A DNA stretch of 64,000 nt from Tethya wilhelma (lineage: Eukaryota > Porifera > Demospongiae > Tethyida > Tethyidae): positions 13,632,421-13,696,420 of the forward strand of contig CAXIPT010000002.1 in NCBI GenBank assembly GCA_964030475.1, in the 5' to 3' direction. Positions 46,392 through 64,000 of this stretch are shown here, piece by piece. A program made the translations under genes and the position numbers. Position 1 is the stretch's first letter; every line of letters begins with the position of its first letter. A model generated the notes under the pieces. That model saw nothing but the letters and a program-made list of their open reading frames with translations. It was not told the origin of the DNA and made no database searches.

Positions 46392-47462
46392 TTACAAATT
46401 AGCTACTAAGGTATTGGTTTTGTATAGTCTTTGACCAATGATGTCTCCGATTTCAATTGCACAGCCCCAAGCCAGAGCAGATCCATAGCCACCATGCCCA
46501 TAGCAGTGTACAACAAGAGTCCCATTTGCATTTTCACAGCTGTCCAAGCGAATTGGATTCCTCACAGGTCTTAAGCCAACCCATTCATCAATAACTTCTG
46601 CTTTGCATAGACTAGGTACTATAGTTTGGCACCTTTTCATTATTGCCTCTGACGTCTTGGGATCAGGTATCTCACTCCAGCTATCCAAGTCTGCTGTTCC
46701 ACCAATAATAACACCATTTGATCGAGGATAGACATGACAAATATCACCACCTGGAGTAGCATTCATAACAAAGTTTGTTATCCAAGGTGCTCGTACAAGA
46801 AGTACATGTCCACGTGAAGGTCTCACTGCATTGTCCTTGAGCAACTGATGAGATCCTAGCCCAGTACAATTGATAACGATATCGTATTCATCAAGTTCAT
46901 CAAGGTTTTCAATCTTCCTCTTTTCAAATGTGCCTCCTCCAAGTTGAAACTTCTTTCCCATCCATTTTAAGTAATGTGCTGGATCAAATGTGTAGGTGGA
47001 ATATGACCAGATATCAGTACAATTTGGAGGAGCATTGAGAAGGCTGGCCTCTTCAGAAGTCACATCAACGTGGCGGAATGCAAGCACAAGATCACTCCAA
47101 AAAGGATCAGGCATAGAGGAATATCTATAATTGTACCCAATTCTGAGACTCAACTGAACTTCACTATTATCTTCAGAGCGGAAAATTTCATGAAATCGTT
47201 TGAAACTATATCTTGACCATTTTTTGACCTTCTCTTTGATTTCAGGTGAGTCAGTTTGAAATTTACTGCTGTTAACACCGAGTTCAGGGGGAATGACCAT
47301 CATTGCTGCTTTGTTGGATGTAGTCTCAGGAGAAAATTTTTCTGCTATGATAGTGACATCTAGCTCCTTAGCAAACTTCTCAACAAGATGAAGTCCTGCT
47401 GAAAGGCCCATAATTCCAGCACCTACAACAGCAACTTTGTTTTTACTCCAGTGTTGAGCCAT
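46392..47462 (-). CDS. DDO: D-aspartate/D-amino-acid oxidase, copy 3
   Basis: Single intact exon, 356 residues. FAD motif KVAVVGAGIMGLSAGLHL, NCTGLGSHQL, DEWVGLRPVRNPIRLD and VVHCYGHGGYGSALAWG are all present. More diverged from copies 1 and 2, with a longer segment after the FAD-binding part (NSSKFQTDSPEIKEKVKK). The C-terminus ANL is a weaker PTS1-like tripeptide, as in catalase-type signals. Likely peroxisomal and active on D-amino acids; the difference suggests another substrate preference (inference). It lies head-to-head with MTRF1L. Confidence 0.9.
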   Translation of the reverse strand: MAQHWSKNKVAVVGAGIMGLSAGLHLVEKFAKELDVTIIAEKFSPETTSNKAAMMVIPPELGVNSSKFQTDSPEIKEKVKKWSRYSFKRFHEIFRSEDNSEVQLSLRIGYNYRYSSMPDPFWSDLVLAFRHVDVTSEEASLLNAPPNCTDIWSYSTYTFDPAHYLKWMGKKFQLGGGTFEKRKIENLDELDEYDIVINCTGLGSHQLLKDNAVRPSRGHVLLVRAPWITNFVMNATPGGDICHVYPRSNGVIIGGTADLDSWSEIPDPKTSEAIMKRCQTIVPSLCKAEVIDEWVGLRPVRNPIRLDSCENANGTLVVHCYGHGGYGSALAWGCAIEIGDIIGQRLYKTNTLVANL

Positions 47463-47698
47463 GATAGTGATCGCTGCTCTGTTGAGCTATGATCAGTCTC
47501 GATTACAAGCAAAATTTGACCCCTAGCTGCACTGTACTGGTGACCTCTTTCGTCTAGGTCAGATCAGCTAGCTGATGATCATCTGGGCACGAGACTAGAT
47601 CGCGTATATCGGGATATCGCGAGCGATCCGCAGATGCAGCAGATATGGTAAATTGATGATGACCTTTACCTACCCAGGCTGTCGACCTCACATACATC
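47463..47698. promoter_or_regulatory. Shared promoter of oxidase copy 3 and MTRF1L
   Basis: 236 bp between opposed start codons, with CpG-bearing stretches (ATCGCGTATATCGGGATATCGCGAGCGATCCG region at 47597-47628) unlike the AT-rich surroundings. Bidirectional use is inferred. Confidence 0.5.
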
Positions 47699-50600
47699 AT
47701 GAAGTCACTGTCCCACTTTCGTCACATTAACTGGTTTCATGTTCACTTGAGACAGTTAACAGCTGCAGTACCTGGAGGTAAGCAAATAATTATGTACTTC
47801 CAGCTTCACAACTACATGAGTCTAGCCACGTTCATGGTTAGAAGTATATAAAAGGCTTTTCCTTTCTGCTCAGTGTGTTCCTTATCCACTACATCTGGTT
47901 TAACTGAGGGTCTTCGTTGTCACTTGGACAAATTAGTGAGCCAATATGAAACACTTATGGTCAAGTCTTCATCTGCTGAGGTTGCAATGAGTGAAGAGGA
48001 ACGACGGAAGATGTATCGTGCCATCCACACCTTAAAGCCTGTCGCTTCACTCGCTATGGAAATTAAACAAAAGAAGAAGGTGCTTAATCTTATAAGTGCA
48101 AAATTGCCAGTTATTGGATTGATGGAGGTGACATTAGAGTAGTTAAGGGTCACAGGGGGTCAATGGCAAGCAAACGACTATAAAACTTGACTTTAGTTGC
48201 TATGCAATGGCAAACAAACACACACACACGTGTACACTATAGGATATGTCATCTCTACAAGAACTGTGTGATGAGAGTAGGAATTATGATGACAATAGTT
48301 TGTACTTGAGTGCACAAGAAGAGGTACTACAATGTAAAAGGGATATTGATAACCTGGAGGTAAGTATGTCATGGAAATTTGGTCTGCAGTGAACAACTTT
48401 TGGTTCAAAGGGCCAAAATCCATAAAAAGACTTCTAGTTATGAATACTGTTGATACCCTAGGTTTCAGGAATAAGTAAGCTTCTTTCAATAAGTGTTTTA
48501 ATTTTATGTTGCAGTACTTTTGGGCATTAATATGTGAGCCTGCATGGCTAACGTCTATACATATTCACTTGAACACCAGAAGTAGAAATTTTTTTGATGT
48601 GGTCACACTACTCAACATGTGGCAAATGTGGAGATTTGAACTAGTAAAGGATGGCTAGATACTAGCTATCAGATTCTATGTAAAATTTGCTATTTAACTG
48701 TGTTGAAATTGGTTTACAATGCACACTACATGATGTAATCATTTCTACTGACATGCCATGTAATAATGTCCACTGGGAGCATATAGGCCAAGTTATAGCG
48801 AGAAAGAAAAGGCTCAAGTGAACATAAATAGACTTTAGCTAATCAGCTCAATCCCCCACACTTGCTCCACGCCATAATATTATTATATCAGACAAAATCA
48901 ACATTTTTAGATAATCTTGAGAGACTCCTGGCTTAGTGAAACAGCGATCCTAGTTGCAAGCAATGGCAAATCAATATCTGTGCATCTTGTCACTGTAGGC
49001 ATCAGTTTACTTGCTCCAAAATCTGGAGACACCAGTTAACTAATGAGTCATTCTGCAGATTTCTAACATAGTGCCGGTACAAGATTAGGTATAGGCATAT
49101 AACCACACCCTCTTCCCTGCAGAGCATAAGGGCTGGGCAAGTGTGAGGGGTAATTTTTGTTGTGAACAAAATGTGCTGTACGAGTTCTCTACATAGTCTG
49201 TACATGCTGCTTGATAGACGAGTCTCAAAACCCTGTTAATCTCCTTTACTTAGTCAGTTTGCCCACAAATAATAATAATGTTCCTCACTTATGAAGTAGG
49301 CCATCGCCACTTTTGTAGTAACTATTGCTAAACATGTTCCATGACGTAATATTTCAAAGTAGAGCAGGGCCTGATTTACAAGGCTGTGTGCAATGCATCA
49401 AGATTAAACTATGTCCATGCAGATATCAGTAATGAAGGCACTCATTCCCAAAGATGAAGCTGATGAGCACAGTGCCATACTTGAAGTAAGGGCAGGTGTG
49501 TTTAACGTATGCACTAAGATGAGGCATACCATAGTGCTGCCCTATCATTCTGTGTATGTGTAGGTGCTGGTGGAAAAGAAGCGGCTCTGTTTGCTGCAGA
49601 AATATTTCAAATGTACCAAAAGTAAGAACCACATGTGCTATATGTGAACTAAGTGATGTTGGTCTTCTTTGGTCTGGTACTTTGAGAGAAGTTTAACTAT
49701 TTATCACACAGGTTTGCTTTGTTCAGTAAATGGGGGTTTGATCCTCTACACATCGATGAGAGTGACACCGGTGGATATAAGGTTAAGATATACATATACT
49801 CTCAGTTGATGCTGTGATACCGTTCACATCAATGCAGTGAGAACATCTTACAAACGAATGTCTAAGTTTATATTAGACTTTAAATGTAGTTTCTGCATGT
49901 TTGCCAGTTCAGTAGATAAGTGAGTTATATAATTAAGCCTCAGCGTGTGAGTATCACATGCAGAGTATTACGGTAGTCGTTTTGTGTGTGTGTGTGCGTC
50001 TGTCTGTTACTGGATAATGTGAAGAATGGCAGCTCCATGGTCCAAAGTGATGGTACTTACGTTCATAAATTGAAATTATCTTGAAAATGGTTGTGTAGAA
50101 TCTTGCAAGACACTGATGATGCCGACGCTTGTGCACCATCGGTGCCTTCATTACATATTGCAGTGTAGTATGAAGTATGTATATACCTAAACAGAGTCAG
50201 TATATTGTGATGTGGTTGTGTCCATCATTCACAGCATGCCAGTGCCAGTCTGAGTGGTCGTGGTGTCTTTGGAATAATGAAACATGAATCTGGAGTGCAC
50301 AGAGTCCAACGTGTTCCAACCACTGAGAGCCAAGGACGTGTTCACACTAGTACAATGAGTGTAGTCATTCTCCCTGAGCCTCCCGAGGTAGATATCTTAA
50401 TGATGCTGAATGCTATTACATGCACTGGTAATAATTATGGTTATGATAATATTCTAGATTGAAGTAGACATCAAGGAAGGAGATATCAAAATAGACACTC
50501 TAAAAGCCTCTGGGTATGAATTATTAATAGTCCTTTTCGTTTAACTCAAAAGAATTTAGATTGCGTTACGTGACGTCACAATTAATTGGGTCTGCACTTC

Positions 50601-51870
50601 CGAAGTAAAATTTTGCTTACGTGGCACTCAGTTTTGTATAGAAGTCAATGGGAAAATGGGCCGTTTTTGAACGGCGAGCATTCCGTAATGCTACCGTATA
50701 TTCCTATAATTAGAGCTCCACAAAAAATATGATCTTTGGCGTACACAATGGTCTTTGTCTGAAGAGCACAGTGAAAGCACAACTCGAGATACAAGCGCTT
50801 AAGTAGCGCTGCTACAAACATACATTCAGATACAGTTTCTAGTTGGTAAGTTAGCTACTGCATGCTTGGCCTGTTTTATAAAGGCCTTTTTTGTTTGATA
50901 GTATTATTTAGCTATGCCTGCTATGAAAAATAATAGTTGGCCTTTATAAAACAGGCCAAGCATGCAGTAGCTAACTTACCAACTAGAAACTGTATCTGAA
51001 TGTATGTTTGTAGCAGCGCTACTTAAGCGCTTGTATCTCGGGTTGTGCTTTCACTGTGCTCTTCAGACAAAGACCATTGTGTACGCCAAAGATCATATTT
51101 TTTGTGGAGCTCTAATTATAGGAATATACGGTAGCATTACGGAATGCTCGCCGTTCAAAAACGGCCCATTTTCCCATTGACTTCTATACAAAACTGAGTG
51201 CCACGTAAGCAAAATTTTACTTCGGAAGTGCAGACCCAATTAATTGTGACGTCACGTACAAAAATTAAATTCCTTACGCTCTAAAACGAAAAGGACTATT
51301 GTATAGTCTGAATGCAAGCTAGCTATTAAATTTTGCTCTTATTTATACTATAGAGCCGGTGGTCAGCATGTGAACACAACAGATAGTGCCGTCCGACTGA
51401 CACATCTGCCATCAGGCATTGTGGTTAACATCCAAGATGAGAGATCTCAACACAAGGTAGCTAATGATTCTAAGTAATGCACACCATACTGATCATGGCC
51501 ACATACTAATATAAGCAGCTAATGCAATTGATATTCACTAGCATATTGTACTCTCTTATAATCCTAGAATCGTTCTAAGGCACTGAAGATTCTCCGTGCC
51601 AAGTTGTATGAGAAGAAGCGTCTTGCTGCTCTTCAAGAGAGAAGTGGTCAAAGAAAGAAACAAATGGGGACTTTAGAACGCTCGGAGAGAATACGAACGT
51701 ACAACTTTCCACAAGATAGAGTTACTGATCATAGACTAGGGGTTACAATGAATGGATTGTCAGAGTTCTTGTCAGGAGGTGAGCTTCTTCATGGGGTGAT
51801 TCTCCAACTCCAGAGCAAAGAGGAGGCAGAAGAGATAGCAAGACTAGTTGAAAGCAATACCACAGCATAA
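47699..51870 (+). CDS. MTRF1L: Mitochondrial class-1 peptide chain release factor
   Basis: Ten exons: 47699-47777, 47874-48079, 48243-48359, 49423-49495, 49564-49621, 49712-49781, 50235-50387, 50458-50513, 51354-51456 and 51568-51870, in frame throughout, about 405 residues. An N-terminal basic presequence is followed by the helical domain, the core [20 protein letters not shown], the GGQ loop SGAGGQHVN and the C-terminal [16 protein letters not shown]. It reads stop codons UAA/UAG on mitochondrial ribosomes and releases the peptide. MTRF1L (mtRF1a) rather than MTRF1 by general resemblance. The second exon's donor (GTGCTT) is weak but keeps frame. The intron splitting the Gly codon just before the GGQ loop contains a 775-bp foldback. 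Confidence 0.93.
50526..51300. mobile_element. 775-bp near-perfect foldback in MTRF1L intron 8
   Basis: Arms of about 361 bp (50526-50886 and 50939-51300) with a ~52-bp loop; both ends read AATAGTCCTTTTCG. The arms are almost identical except near the tips (AACTCAAAAGAATTTAG versus AGAGCGTAAGGAATTT). No ORF, so non-autonomous. The target duplication is not clear. Confidence 0.88.
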
Positions 51871-52158
51871 TCAAATCACTTGTATATGTATAGCTACATG
51901 TGGCTTTATTATTATATCTCATGCAATTCTCAAAACTAAACTTACAATAACATTAATTCATTTCACTGTGTAAATACTTTGTTACTAAAAAATATAATAG
52001 TGATTCAGTACAGTAGAGTACAGCGTAAGTAGACTGTCATAAAATTGATACTGCAACTCTAAACTATCACCTAGTGTATGCCTACAAGTACAACTGACAC
52101 AATTATAAAACAAGGTCAATAATGCTCTAATGATAAAGTCTGGTAGGTCAGTCTAGCT
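51871..52158. other. 3' intergenic between convergent MTRF1L and myosin light chain
   Basis: AT-rich 3' UTR sequence of two convergent genes. No further feature. Confidence 0.6.
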
Positions 52159-52865
52159 TGGTCTATTCCTCCTTGGTACCATGCTTGAGGATGCGAGTGA
52201 ATGCAATATAATCAAAATTACCAGCATTGTCAAGAGGAGCACCACGGAGCATCTGATCAACCTATGACAGCAATGAAAACATACACAGCAATCAACAATG
52301 TCACTAGATATACTCCTCTTTAATATAGAGTCAAAACTTATAGCAATCTTGTGACATCATATTATAAGCAAAGTTTTGTCCGTGTGTGTGTGTGTGTGTG
52401 TGTGTGTAACGGAGGGTCACCGGAAGTGATGCGACCTCGAGCTAAAACGCTACTTTTTCTCTGGACTTTGAAAAATGCAAGCTATGAAAAGTGTGCCTAG
52501 AGAACTAGCTTAGATAGTACTAGCCTAGGATAGAATGGCAGGCGCTACAAGTATGGCTAACTTTTTTTGAGATCGCTGACAAGGCATACCAGTGGCGTCT
52601 GGATCCGACGAACAAGCGTGAAAGAGAAGCCAATCTTTCACAAAAGAAGCGTAGCGAGGAGAGAANTGGTCTATTCCTCCTTGGTACCATGCTTGAGGAT
52701 GCGAGTGAATGCAATATAATCAAAATTACCAGCATTGTCAAGAGGAGCACCACGGAGCATCTGATCAACCTATGACAGCAATGAAAACATACACAGCAAT
52801 CAACAATGTCACTAGATATACTCCTCTTTAATATAGAGTCAAAACTTATAGCAATCTTGTGACAT
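52159..52865. repeat. 199-bp duplication of the last myosin light chain exon around an N
   Basis: 52159-52357 and 52667-52865 match exactly by eye. The 308 bp between them (including N at 52666) are a TG repeat and an unrelated segment that runs up to the N. Looks like two haplotype contigs, one carrying an insertion, laid end to end. Confidence 0.78.
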
Positions 52866-53134
52866 ATATTATACAAACAGTGTACAATAATAATGGACTG
52901 TTATGGATAGCATAGCAATCAGAGAGACATTATCTGAGTACGTCCACTACCCACACACAAACAACCAATTGGAATGCTGACTATGTTTTGCTCTCAGTAC
53001 ATAAAGTCTGGGTACAGTTTCACAGTTCAGTGGGATGACAGCAATTTACCATGAAGCTGCATCCCACTCTAACTAATGGTATATGGAGACATTTCAAGGA
53101 AAAACATTGTTTATAGGTTGTAGCTCACAAATAG

Positions 53135-53172
<38 letters not shown>

Positions 53173-54467
53173 TACCTCAGCATCACTGAATCTGTCTCCC
53201 ATTGTTGTTAGTAGCTCCCTCAAGCGGTCTTCATGAATCTTTCCTGAACCTTCCTCATCAAAACAAGCAAAGGCATTGCGAATTACATCCTCAGGATCAG
53301 TGCCTATAACACAAGAACAACCACCACATTATAACAAAGAAGATCACACTTCTAAATATTAAGCATTATATACTCTTCCTATCACACAGCGTGGGGTACA
53401 CATCACAAACATGCACACAAAGCACAGGCTAACTAAACAGATAATTATACACAAACACAGGAATTCCATGCCAAGCCCAATGTCCAACATTAGAGTTTGG
53501 AATTCGCCTTATATGGTCACAAGTGTATCTACATAATGGTGATTTACATGTTAGGCTGTGTACATTCTAATCTCAATGTAATCCTCACATCTCTATTAGA
53601 TGGCTCTGGTGAAGACATACCTGTCAGTTTCTCTCCAAAAAGAGTAAGAAACATTGTGAAGTTGAGGGGTCCAGGAGCTTCTGACATCATACCATCAACC
53701 ACACTGTCATTAGGCTCTTGACCTGTGTTGGTATGGATGTGTGTACATATGTGGTAGCTTTAACCTTCAAGGACTTTGGAGGATATTATCACAGCATAAG
53801 CAGGTAGTGAGCTCATTAGCTATACATTCATTGCTGTACTTCCTTTAATATTTACAGTGACCAAATGCCATTGGAATGAGCTTGTATACTTCATGAGAGA
53901 GGACAGCTTTCAGAGCTGATACTCACCTAATGAAGCAAGCATATCCTTCAAATCTTCATGATCAATAAACCCATCTCTGTTCTGGTCTATCATGTTGAAA
54001 GCCTACATACAGTAGAAGTACGAGAAAGGAAAAGAAAATGAGGGTACATGTACAATTGACAAAGAGTTAGATATATCACTAGTTACTTTTCTTTATACAC
54101 CACACAACACAAGAATGGCTAACCTCCTTGAACTCTTGAATCTGGGCCTGATCAAACATGGCAAAGATGTTTGAGGTGGCTCTCTGGCCACGCTTCTTAG
54201 GGTGCTTCTTGCCTGCTGCACGTGCACGACTCTAATAGACACACAACGGGTCAAACACTCAACAAGATATAGGTACAAAGTGACATGCTTTATTACGTTA
54301 AGATCTACCAACTGTAGTAATGAACATTTTATCTCTTCACACTTTCATAGGCATATCTTTCTACTTTTGAACAGCTTGGTCTTAGATTTGTGTATCAAGC
54401 ATTTCAAAACAATAACCAGCACTTTTTGAACGTAGCAAATCATTCTTTTTAGCTACATAACTCACCA
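52163..54467 (-). CDS. MRLC: Non-muscle/smooth-muscle myosin regulatory light chain
   Basis: Exons 54467-54465 (start codon only), 54231-54124, 54002-53927, 53722-53621, 53303-53176 and the last at 52769-52671 (repeated at 52261-52163), about 171 residues. The N-terminal phosphorylation motif [12 protein letters not shown] keeps the Thr-Ser pair targeted by MLCK/ROCK. The first EF-hand is complete ([12 protein letters not shown]), as expected for the metal-binding hand of RLCs; later hands are degenerate ([12 protein letters not shown]). Ends [12 protein letters not shown]. It binds the myosin II heavy-chain neck and controls contractility. A first coding exon holding only ATG is notable. The duplicated last exon is an assembly effect. 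Confidence 0.94.
52409..52665 (+). mobile_element. Possible transposon fragment cut by the N
   Basis: One frame reads [20 protein letters not shown] followed by more basic/acidic codons, resembling N-terminal regions of some transposon proteins (for example Helitron-type). Flanked by (TG)n and truncated at the N. Identity uncertain. Confidence 0.3.
53140..53171. repeat. (CA)n microsatellite
   Basis: Short CA run directly beside the donor of the MRLC exon at 53303-53176 (minus strand GT-rich right after the splice site). Confidence 0.85.
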
Positions 54468-54747
54468 TTTTCTTGAATTTGTAGGGAGCTTTCACAGATT
54501 TCACGTCTTCTACACAACCGTCACCTCCGACTCAACTTTTGCGGTGGATCAACATGTACATTCCAGGAATTTTTTCATTGTGACATTTCCGCCCCGCCCA
54601 CTTACGTACACGTGACTCGCAGTTAATTCCAGAATTAGAATATACGCGCATTTGAATGCATTGTGTCACGTCCAGTTCGATATCAGACCAATTTCCACTT
54701 ATAATGACATGTAGTAATAAACCATCTTGAAACGACAATAATCACAT

Positions 54748-55757
54748 TTAAGAAGTGTCCATGGATTGAACATCTTTCTCCTTGTGCTTTCCTGCACCCT
54801 TCTTTTCTTCAGCTAGCTTAGCCTTGGCACGTCGTTCAAGAATCTTACGACGGTCTTTGTCCAGCTTAAGCTTCACAATTTCCACCTAAAAATTAATAAA
54901 AGAGACTATTGAGAATCTACTGTATTTCTAAATCTACACAATGAACAGGACCCACAACCAAACAGAAAGTTTTCTATACCTCATAGTTTGAACAATTAAT
55001 TTCTATTCACTACCCACAGAAAGATAGTACCAGAGCATAGCCTATTTTACTTAACTTAAAACGGCTCAATTTGACTTGGAGAAGTGGGTCTGAAAGTCAG
55101 GATTGTGCTAGTCTAACTTCCACTTCATGGATGTACAACTACAAAGTGGAAGCCTTGGTCAAGCCCAGACAACTTGTAACTAGGCCAAAATATCCTTTAG
55201 GGATTTCTGAGGTTAGATATCCTTGGAGGGGGGGGGGGGAACTTTATGGAGTGATTCTCACAGCAAAGGTATACAATCTTCCAAAAGAGCTGTATCTACT
55301 GTACTGTGACAATCTTTGTCACATAGCTCAATTTGGAACAAGATTACATTTACATTTTGACACAATTATCAATTACTTTGCTCGGATGGATGCCCACATT
55401 CACTGAAGCACCATTGGCCTTCTCTCTTTGAATGCGATCAATATGAATCACCCATCGTTTACGATACACCTACAAAATAAAAAGAATCAATTCAGCAATT
55501 GAAAAATACCCAAATGTATGGAAACGTTTAGAAACACTTACAGCTAAAACTTTAGCTGGTTGCTGTCCTTTGTAATGGCCCCTGGTGACAACAACTTCAT
55601 CATCCCTCCTGATAGGAAGAGATCTCACGTGGTGCTTATTTCTCAGATCCTTAGAGAGTGGCGCACTCATCAGCGTTCTTCTGACGCTCGATGGAGCTGT
55701 AAAGTGCCTCTTACGACACTTTCTCCTTGAAGAAGAAACGGTAGAACTAAACTTCAT
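54748..55757 (-). CDS. RPL26: 60S ribosomal protein L26 (uL24)
   Basis: Three exons, 55757-55542, 55469-55377 and 54885-54748, about 147 residues, close to the usual length. Hallmarks: [46 protein letters not shown] (KOW motif), VNVGIHPSK and [20 protein letters not shown] large-subunit protein near the exit tunnel. The leader has the pyrimidine run CTCTTTCTTTTCTCC (minus strand, 55795-55781), a plausible 5'TOP element for translational control. Confidence 0.96.
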
Positions 55758-56040
55758 GACTCCCTTTACACCGACCTCGTGGAGAAAAGAAAGAGCACGT
55801 GTCCCAGCAGAGTTTTACGGAGATGAACGGAAAAGATCGAAAAATCTCACGTGGATATCACTTGACGAGCACAGATTGCAAAAAATTTGGGCGGGTCTCA
55901 TGGGTGTTGCCGTCAATGACACTCGATCAAGTCAAGTCCCTCATGTACCATCTGTCTTCTTGTACTGGATTTTTTACTGATCAGAAATTCCTTGGTGATC
56001 AAGCTAATTCTATAATTCATCGCGATCAAACATTAAGAGA
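55758..56040. promoter_or_regulatory. Shared promoter of RPL26 and the SLK-like kinase
   Basis: 283 bp between divergent start codons. Holds the TOP-like tract of RPL26 (55781-55795), a CACGTG E-box at 55796-55801 (GCACGTGT), and ACTCGATCAAG/CGCGATCAA stretches nearer the kinase. Bidirectional activity is inferred. Confidence 0.55.
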
Positions 56041-63001
<6,961 letters not shown>

Positions 63002-63370
63002 ACTTCACAAACTGTGTGTGTGTACATGTGCATATCAGGTGTCTGCTCTTTGATAGTATTGTTTGTGCATGTTGTAATGCACGTTATGTATATTTATGAA
63101 TCAATTTTTTTTTGTAATCAAACGGAATAGTATTGTTTGTATTACCATAGACCTTCAGTACTAATAAATTATTTTTGTATACTTAAATGTTTTATGTTTT
63201 TATTGATTGTGCGTTGATTTTCTTATTTCAGTGATAGCAGTCATAGGATTCGCGCGGGATATTAGCGCACCTGTACAAAAAATTGCATTCCAAGGTCATG
63301 TGAAACTACTTCCTGTGAATCAGTCCCGTACCTCTCTGGACCTAAAGAGTTCTATCACCGTCCACACAGC
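63002..63370. other. Intergenic between the kinase and renalase
   Basis: Kinase 3' UTR with an AATAAA signal at about 63163, then a short GC-richer stretch (GGATTCGCGCGGGATATTAGCG) that may be the renalase promoter. No ORF of interest. Confidence 0.55.
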
Positions 63371-64000
63371 ATGGCAAAGAAGCTTCTAATTGTAGGAGCG
63401 GGGATCACTGGATCACTCACAGCTGCACTCCTCTCTAGACTTCCCGTAATTAGCCAGAAATTAGCAATAACACTATGGGATAAGGACAGAGGAGCTGGTG
63501 GTCGAATGTCCACTCACCAATACCAGAATCTCCATGTGGACATGGGTGGACAGTATGTTACTCATTTTAAGACAGAAGGGTGTGCGGAGTATGAGGAACT
63601 GAAAGATGCTATTTATGAAGAATTACTCTCAAATAAGATATTAGTTCCATTTGTTGGAAAAATTGAGAAAGCTTCACAGACAGAGGTAAATGTAGCGGGA
63701 GGGACACAGACTAATTCAGTACCAATTCTACAAAACTATGTTGCGCCAGATGGACTCAGTGCTATGGTGAAACACTTTTTGAAGAATTCAGTAGCAAAAA
63801 CATCCTTTCAGCACCAAATCTCACAAATAAATGTCAAGACTACCAGAGACAAAACGAAGGGAAAATCTTCAGTCGAGTGCAAAACTTCAACTGAATCTGC
63901 CAGTTTTGATGCAGTAATACTAACAATGCCTGTTCCACAGATCCTTGCATTAGATGGTAATTTTATGGAATCACTTGAACCAGAGGTGAAATCAAACCTA
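63371..64000 (+). CDS. RNLS: Renalase-like FAD oxidoreductase (3' partial)
   Basis: Open from the ATG to the window end, 210 codons so far, no intron seen. N-terminal FAD motif LLIVGAGITGSLTAALLSR, then WDKDRGAGGRMSTHQY, DMGGQYVTHF, VAPDGLSAMVKHFLK and AVILTMPVPQILAL, all in the renalase order. Renalase oxidises 2- and 6-dihydro isomers of NAD(P)H, repairing misreduced nicotinamide. The KRGAGGRM region is well kept. An insert of about 20 residues (EKASQTEVNVAGGTQTNS) precedes YVAPDG relative to the vertebrate protein as I recall it. Confidence 0.92.
   Translation, partial: MAKKLLIVGAGITGSLTAALLSRLPVISQKLAITLWDKDRGAGGRMSTHQYQNLHVDMGGQYVTHFKTEGCAEYEELKDAIYEELLSNKILVPFVGKIEKASQTEVNVAGGTQTNSVPILQNYVAPDGLSAMVKHFLKNSVAKTSFQHQISQINVKTTRDKTKGKSSVECKTSTESASFDAVILTMPVPQILALDGNFMESLEPEVKSNL

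Noticed and set aside
48360..49422. Possible hidden exon in the 1-kb MTRF1L intron
   Set aside because: Exons on either side join in frame and match the family without a gap; no motif inside.
55585..55980. 131-codon plus-strand ORF between RPL26 and the kinase
   Set aside because: Its first part is antisense to RPL26 exon 1, and the rest lies in the shared promoter with no domain motif.

Overview
The window looks like a compact metazoan nuclear genome, most likely a sponge (inference). Genes have many short GT-AG introns. Conserved animal genes are present: a SorCS-type receptor, non-muscle myosin regulatory light chain, RPL26, an SLK/STK10 kinase and renalase. They alternate with expanded families of beta-helix multi-pass membrane proteins and multi-Kunitz secreted proteins. 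Small palindromic transposons and CA/CT microsatellites are dense. The species cannot be named from the sequence.

Layout. 1-5.0 kb (+): 3' half of a VPS10/SorCS-like sorting receptor with PKD repeats, a transmembrane helix and an acidic tail. 5.8-35.5 kb: an accessory region built by segmental duplication, with four copies (one whole, one nearly whole, two broken) of a gene for a secreted beta-helix plus multi-transmembrane protein, three Kunitz inhibitor genes (two intact, one ruined by insertions), a 3'-truncated PLPBP gene and Penelope-like retroelement remnants. One family member (27.9-35.5 kb) has about 21 exons; the other three are intronless. 35.6-47.5 kb: a flavo-oxidase block with an intronless GMC oxidoreductase and three D-amino-acid/D-aspartate oxidase genes ending in peroxisomal-type tripeptides; one has a nonsense codon and is partly repeated across an assembly gap. 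42.4-46 kb holds several inverted-repeat elements, including a ~2.1 kb foldback. 47.7-64 kb: housekeeping genes, namely mitochondrial release factor MTRF1L (+), myosin regulatory light chain (-), RPL26 (-), an SLK/STK10-like kinase (+) and the 5' part of renalase (+).

Three head-to-head gene pairs share 150-290 bp intergenic regions. Six single Ns occur; three sit exactly at the junction of near-perfect direct duplications, so these look like unmerged contig overlaps and the duplicated exons there should not be counted as real. Exon ends were read by eye from splice consensus and frame; those of the 21-exon gene may be off by a few bases. No homology search was possible.
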